In this document: piece after piece, positions 61,044 to 64,000 of the stretch
Layout: every line of letters starts with the position of its first letter
Position numbering within the stretch: position 1 is the first letter of the stretch
Source of the DNA: an uncultured Alphaproteobacteria bacterium
Lineage (GTDB): Bacteria; Pseudomonadota; Alphaproteobacteria; RF32; CAG-239
Assembly: GCA_934254675.1 (NCBI GenBank)
Contig: CAKQLP010000007.1
Location: 23,969-87,968, forward strand
Direction: 5' to 3'
Length of the DNA stretch: 64,000 nt
Notes under the pieces: generated by a model
What the model saw: the letters and a program-made list of their open reading frames with translations, nothing else
Databases searched by the model: none
What the model was told of the DNA's origin: nothing
Translations under genes and position numbers: made by a program

Positions 61044-61915
61044 TGTCTATTCTGGCGAACAAATATTCACGCGTTTTAATTCAAGGCATAACAGGAACTC
61101 AGGCTTCTTTTCATGTCAAGCGTTCTTTAAGTTATGGCACAAACATTGTTGCCGGAACATCCCCTAAATTTAAGGGAACAGAACATTTAGGCATTCCGGT
61201 TTTTCACAACGTTGCCGAAGCGGCAGAACACACCCCCATTGACGCTTCGCTTTTATTTGTTCCCGCAACCGCATTGAAAAATGCTCTTCAAGAAGTTATT
61301 GCGGCACAAATACCTTTAGCCGTATCTATTGCCGATGGCGTTCCTCTTCATGATATGCTTGAGATAAAAGCTATGCTTAATGATTCAGACACCATGCTCA
61401 TTGGTCCAAACACCCCCGGAGTAATTACGCCGGAAGAAGCCAGACTAGGTATTTTTCCTGAAAATATACATCATAAAGGCTGCGTCGGAATTGTCTCACG
61501 CGCTTCGACCTTAACTTATGAAGCCGTTATAGAGACAAATCTTGCAAATTTAGGACAATCCACCGTTATTGGTATTGGCGATGACATGATAGTTGGAACA
61601 GATTATAGAAAACTCATCCAACTTTTTCATGAAGACGACGAGACAAAAGTTTTAATTTTAATCGGCAAATCGGACAGCATGTACGAACAGTTGGCGGCGG
61701 AATATTATCGCTCTCTTGTCAACAAAAAACCTATTATTGCTTTTGTCGCAGGCGAATCCTTGCCGTTTGGTCATAACATGGGATATGCCGGAGATATTTT
61801 GACACGCGGACGAATTACTGTCCAAGACAAAAAACGCTTAATGCGGGATGCCGGCATGTTGGTTGTTGATAGAATCAGCCAAATTCACCTTGCTTTGCAA
61901 GAATTGGAACTTTAA
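61043..61915 (+). CDS. Divergent succinate-CoA ligase alpha subunit-like protein
   Basis: 290 residues. CoA-binding domain (1-125) and ligase domain (126-290) are recognisable: VLIQGITGTQASFHVKRSLS, IGPNTPGVITPEEARLGIFP, IVSRASTLTYEA. Key residues differ from SucD: the phospho-histidine (MGHAG) is Tyr248 (MGYAG), the GPNCPG Cys is Thr124, and the GEIGG motif is IGKSDS. It is probably not a standard succinyl-CoA synthetase. Paired with the beta-like gene by overlap. Confidence 0.82.
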   Translation: MSILANKYSRVLIQGITGTQASFHVKRSLSYGTNIVAGTSPKFKGTEHLGIPVFHNVAEAAEHTPIDASLLFVPATALKNALQEVIAAQIPLAVSIADGVPLHDMLEIKAMLNDSDTMLIGPNTPGVITPEEARLGIFPENIHHKGCVGIVSRASTLTYEAVIETNLANLGQSTVIGIGDDMIVGTDYRKLIQLFHEDDETKVLILIGKSDSMYEQLAAEYYRSLVNKKPIIAFVAGESLPFGHNMGYAGDILTRGRITVQDKKRLMRDAGMLVVDRISQIHLALQELEL

Positions 61916-62644
61916 ATGCCGTGGTGGAATCTTCTTATTAACTTTATTTTACCGCCAAGATGTATAAAATGCGGCAAAATTTTAAGTGAACATAACGGAC
62001 TGTGTCACGATTGTTTCAGCAAAATTCAATTTATCAGCGCGCCATATTGCGCTTGTTGCGGTCGTCCATTTTTTAATGAATCCGGTTTAACCTTTGGAAA
62101 GAAACAACTTTGCGGACAATGTCTCCAGCAAAAGAAACATTTGTTTGTCATGCAAAGGTCGTCCTTTATCTATGATGACGAATCGAAAAATTTGATTTTA
62201 GATTTTAAATTCAAAGACAAAACTGTTTATGCCGAAACTTTGGCCGGAATGCTTTTTACCGCCGGACATGATATTTGGCTTCAAAAACCGGATGTAATCA
62301 TTCCCGTTCCCATTCATGCTTTAAGATTACTCCATCGGCGCTATAATCAATCCGCGCTCCTTGCAAAAAATCTGGCACTCAAAACAAATATCCCCGTGGA
62401 TTATCTTTCTTTAGTCCGCAGACAAAACACCATCCCGCAGGTAAAACTTTCAGGAGAAGCTCGGCGTCGCAACCTCAAAAAAGCTTTTTGTGTTGACAAC
62501 CCCCAAAATATAAAAGGAAAAAACATTGTATTGATTGACGATGTCGAAACAACAGGCTCCACACTAAATGAATGCGCTAAAGTTCTTAAACAAGCCGGCG
62601 CAAACAAAATTTACGCTCTGACACTGGCTCGGACAGAAATCTAA
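61916..62644 (+). CDS. comF: ComF-family phosphoribosyltransferase-like protein
   Basis: 242 residues. N-terminal double zinc ribbon (CIKCGK, CHDC, CACCGR, CGQC), then a phosphoribosyltransferase fold with HRRYNQSALLAKNLA and the PRPP loop NIVLIDDVETTGST (near 203). ComF proteins take part in DNA uptake in competent bacteria. Starts directly after the previous stop; end overlaps murQ by 4 bases. Confidence 0.9.
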   Translation: MPWWNLLINFILPPRCIKCGKILSEHNGLCHDCFSKIQFISAPYCACCGRPFFNESGLTFGKKQLCGQCLQQKKHLFVMQRSSFIYDDESKNLILDFKFKDKTVYAETLAGMLFTAGHDIWLQKPDVIIPVPIHALRLLHRRYNQSALLAKNLALKTNIPVDYLSLVRRQNTIPQVKLSGEARRRNLKKAFCVDNPQNIKGKNIVLIDDVETTGSTLNECAKVLKQAGANKIYALTLARTEI

Positions 62645-63519
62645 CCGATTACTTTACGCAAAACGCCATTTTGTTCCGTTAAAAACTGTTGCGCCTGCAA
62701 CGCCGAACAATTTTTTTTCAGCATAACACATGCAACTTTAACATTTTTGCTTATGGTTAAAGCGTCTAAGGCGGTTTTTTCATCAACTCCGCAAATTTCT
62801 TGTATAAAACGAATCGCCCGCAAGCGTAATTTTTCATTTGTCATCTCTAAATCTATCATATAATTCTGATATGTCTTGCCCATTTTCACCATAACGCCCG
62901 TAGATAACATATTTAAAATCATTTTTTGAGCCGTTCCTGACTTCATTCGAGATGACCCCACAATGGCTTCCGCCCCCAAAGAAACACACAAAACAATATC
63001 AGCAAACGCATTGATTTGCGCTTTAGAATTTGAAGTGATTGCAATTGTTAAACAGCCCTTTTGGCGCGCCAATGACATAATTTTTATCAAATACTTTGGA
63101 TTTCCGCTTGCCGATATGCCAACCACAACATCACCTTTTTGCGGACAAAAAGTATTAAAATCATCTTCCGCCAACAGTTCGCTGTCTTCGGCATTTTCCA
63201 CAGCATGACGAATCGCCTGTTCTCCTCCGGCGATGTAGGCCTGAACAATTTTGGGAGAAAGTCCGAAAGTCGGCTGTAATTCCGAGGCATCTAGAATCCC
63301 AAGGCGTCCGCTTGTTCCACAGCCAAAATAAGCCATACGCCCGCCTTTTATAAGAGAATCGGCTATTTTATCAATAGCGTCACCGATTTGCGGAATGATT
63401 TTAGCAACAGCCAACGCCACCCTTTTATCTTCATTGTTAATCAAACGGGCGATTTCTGCGCCATTTTTTAAATCTATGTCCAAAGTTTTGAGATTTTGAC
63501 GTTCCGTAATTGACAGCAT
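62641..63519 (-). CDS. murQ: N-acetylmuramic acid 6-phosphate etherase
   Basis: 292 residues. SIS domain with AYFGCGTSGRLGILDASELQ (near 64), the catalytic Glu region GGEQAIRHAVENAEDSELLA and AIVGSSRMKSGTAQKMILNM. Splits the lactyl ether of MurNAc-6-P to GlcNAc-6-P during cell-wall recycling. No partner anmK or uptake gene is adjacent. Length is standard. Confidence 0.95.
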   Translation of the reverse strand: MLSITERQNLKTLDIDLKNGAEIARLINNEDKRVALAVAKIIPQIGDAIDKIADSLIKGGRMAYFGCGTSGRLGILDASELQPTFGLSPKIVQAYIAGGEQAIRHAVENAEDSELLAEDDFNTFCPQKGDVVVGISASGNPKYLIKIMSLARQKGCLTIAITSNSKAQINAFADIVLCVSLGAEAIVGSSRMKSGTAQKMILNMLSTGVMVKMGKTYQNYMIDLEMTNEKLRLRAIRFIQEICGVDEKTALDALTISKNVKVACVMLKKNCSALQAQQFLTEQNGVLRKVIG

Positions 63520-63588
63520 TATTATGATTCCTTTTCAACAGGTTATAATTATATAATACATATATTTTATAAAAACTCAAAAAAAATG

Positions 63589-63617
63589 TTGACATTCTGT
63601 AAAAAATATTGATTATA
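63589..63617 (+). promoter_or_regulatory. Promoter of the tRNA-Tyr/tRNA-Gly/tuf cluster
   Basis: TTGACA (63589-63594), 17-nt spacer, ATTATA (63612-63617), about 50 nt before tRNA-Tyr. Close to the sigma-70 consensus. Confidence 0.7.
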
Positions 63618-63668
63618 GCGTTTAGAGAAATCAGAAACGATTTATCTTTGCCCCGAGATGGTTTTATT

Positions 63669-63753
63669 GGAGGGGTGGCAGAGCGGTCAAATGCAACGGA
63701 CTGTAAATCCGTCGACTTAGTCTACGATGGTTCGAATCCATCCCCCTCCACCA
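63669..63753 (+). tRNA. tRNA-Tyr (anticodon GTA)
   Basis: Acceptor GGAGGGG / CCCCTCC, A discriminator and encoded CCA. Anticodon in ACTGTAAAT, long variable arm (GTCGACTTAGTCTAC), T-loop TTCGAAT. Class II tRNA. Confidence 0.97.
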
Positions 63754-63796
63754 CTGATGAATCACTTGGGGTTTTTGATTTCAATATTAAGCTCAA

Positions 63797-63870
63797 GCGG
63801 GTGTAGCTCAATGGTAGAGCAGAAGCCTTCCAAGCTTACTACGGGGGTTCGATTCCCCTCACCCGCTCCA
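63797..63870 (+). tRNA. tRNA-Gly (anticodon TCC)
   Basis: Acceptor GCGGGTG / CACCCGC, T discriminator and encoded CCA. Anticodon loop CTTCCAA in stem AAGC/GCTT, T-loop TTCGATT. Precedes tuf, a common alphaproteobacterial order. Confidence 0.97.
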
Positions 63871-63923
63871 ACTTCCTTAATATTGATTTTCATCTTTAAC
63901 ATTATAAAACAGGATAAATAAAC

Positions 63924-64000
63924 AATGGCAAAAGAAAAATTTGAACGCAGCAAACCGCACTGCAACATTGGTACAATCGGCCACGTTGACCACGGTAAAA
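63924..64000 (+). CDS. tuf: Elongation factor Tu, start only
   Basis: 25 codons visible: MAKEKFERSKPHCNIGTIGH then VDHGK, containing the first GTP-binding motif (GHVDHGK). Runs off the right edge. AGGATA lies upstream of the ATG. Confidence 0.95.

Noticed and set aside
62963..63806. Short frames opposite murQ and across tRNA-Tyr
   Set aside because: They overlap murQ or the tRNA and encode no known domain; the frame over tRNA-Tyr is the usual translation artefact.

Overview
The window looks like chromosomal DNA of an AT-rich (low-GC by eye) alphaproteobacterium, probably a host-associated or gut lineage. Pointers are a DUF4167 protein next to prmC, an RpoH-type sigma factor with a matching promoter upstream of dnaK, the rpsB-tsf pair, the tRNA-Tyr/tRNA-Gly/tuf cluster and a SufS-SufT-SufE set. 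The lineage is inferred from gene families only. Almost all of the DNA is housekeeping. No phage, insertion sequence, CRISPR array or pilus-assembly operon is visible.

Layout. 1-1535: N-terminal part of a large autotransporter-type adhesin that runs off the left edge. 1612-5312: phosphate transport (pit with its DUF47 partner), a DsbA-like oxidoreductase and a family 2 glycosyltransferase. 5309-7809: operon of porin, OmpR-type regulator and membrane protein. 7994-12657: gpmI, envC-like, ctpA and rppH in one direction. 12654-13939: first pilin-like gene, its structured RNA leader, a dead YafQ-type toxin and a palindromic repeat. 13940-19500: dnaJ, dnaK and an AMP/thymidine phosphorylase. 19521-25081: two pilin-like genes, a repeat-rich secreted protein with a protease-like fold but no catalytic triad, comM and a lipoprotein. 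25297-26368: rpsF-rpsR-rplI. 27028-32941: candidate structured RNA, then HAD phosphatase, DUF4167, prmC, rpoH and asnS. 33070-35220: glycine-zipper lipoprotein, tRNA-Ser, a GC-rich scar, an orphan RNA leader with a pilin remnant, and a pilin-like gene. 35273-42067: tsf, rpsB, parE, trpS and small proteins. 42259-43215: pilin-like gene with the third RNA leader. 43319-54044: prfA, hisS, rodZ, ptsP, an apaG-like gene, hslO, recX and rlmH. 54202-55375: a pilin-like gene inserted between rlmH and rsfS. 55435-63519: rsfS, obgE, rpmA, rplU, sufS-sufT-sufE, a divergent sucC/sucD-like pair, comF and murQ. 63669-64000: tRNA-Tyr, tRNA-Gly and the start of tuf.

The most unusual signal is a dispersed pilin-like gene family with two kinds of control element. 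Six genes share the prepilin motif GRSMIEMLGVLAIIGVLSV but sit alone or in a pair among housekeeping operons. Three places carry a roughly 190-200 nt RNA that ends in an intrinsic terminator 26-31 nt before a pilin start codon. Its helices are kept by compensating base changes, as expected of a cis-acting attenuator or riboswitch-like element. Two other pilin genes instead share a different leader: a good ribosome binding site, an ATG and a (CT)n tract of 7 or 5 units. In both genes exactly 6 units would join the leader in frame to the pilin, which suggests slipped-strand on/off switching. Both leaders also contain translated palindromic repeats. I did not recognise the RNA as a known class, but I could not search any database.
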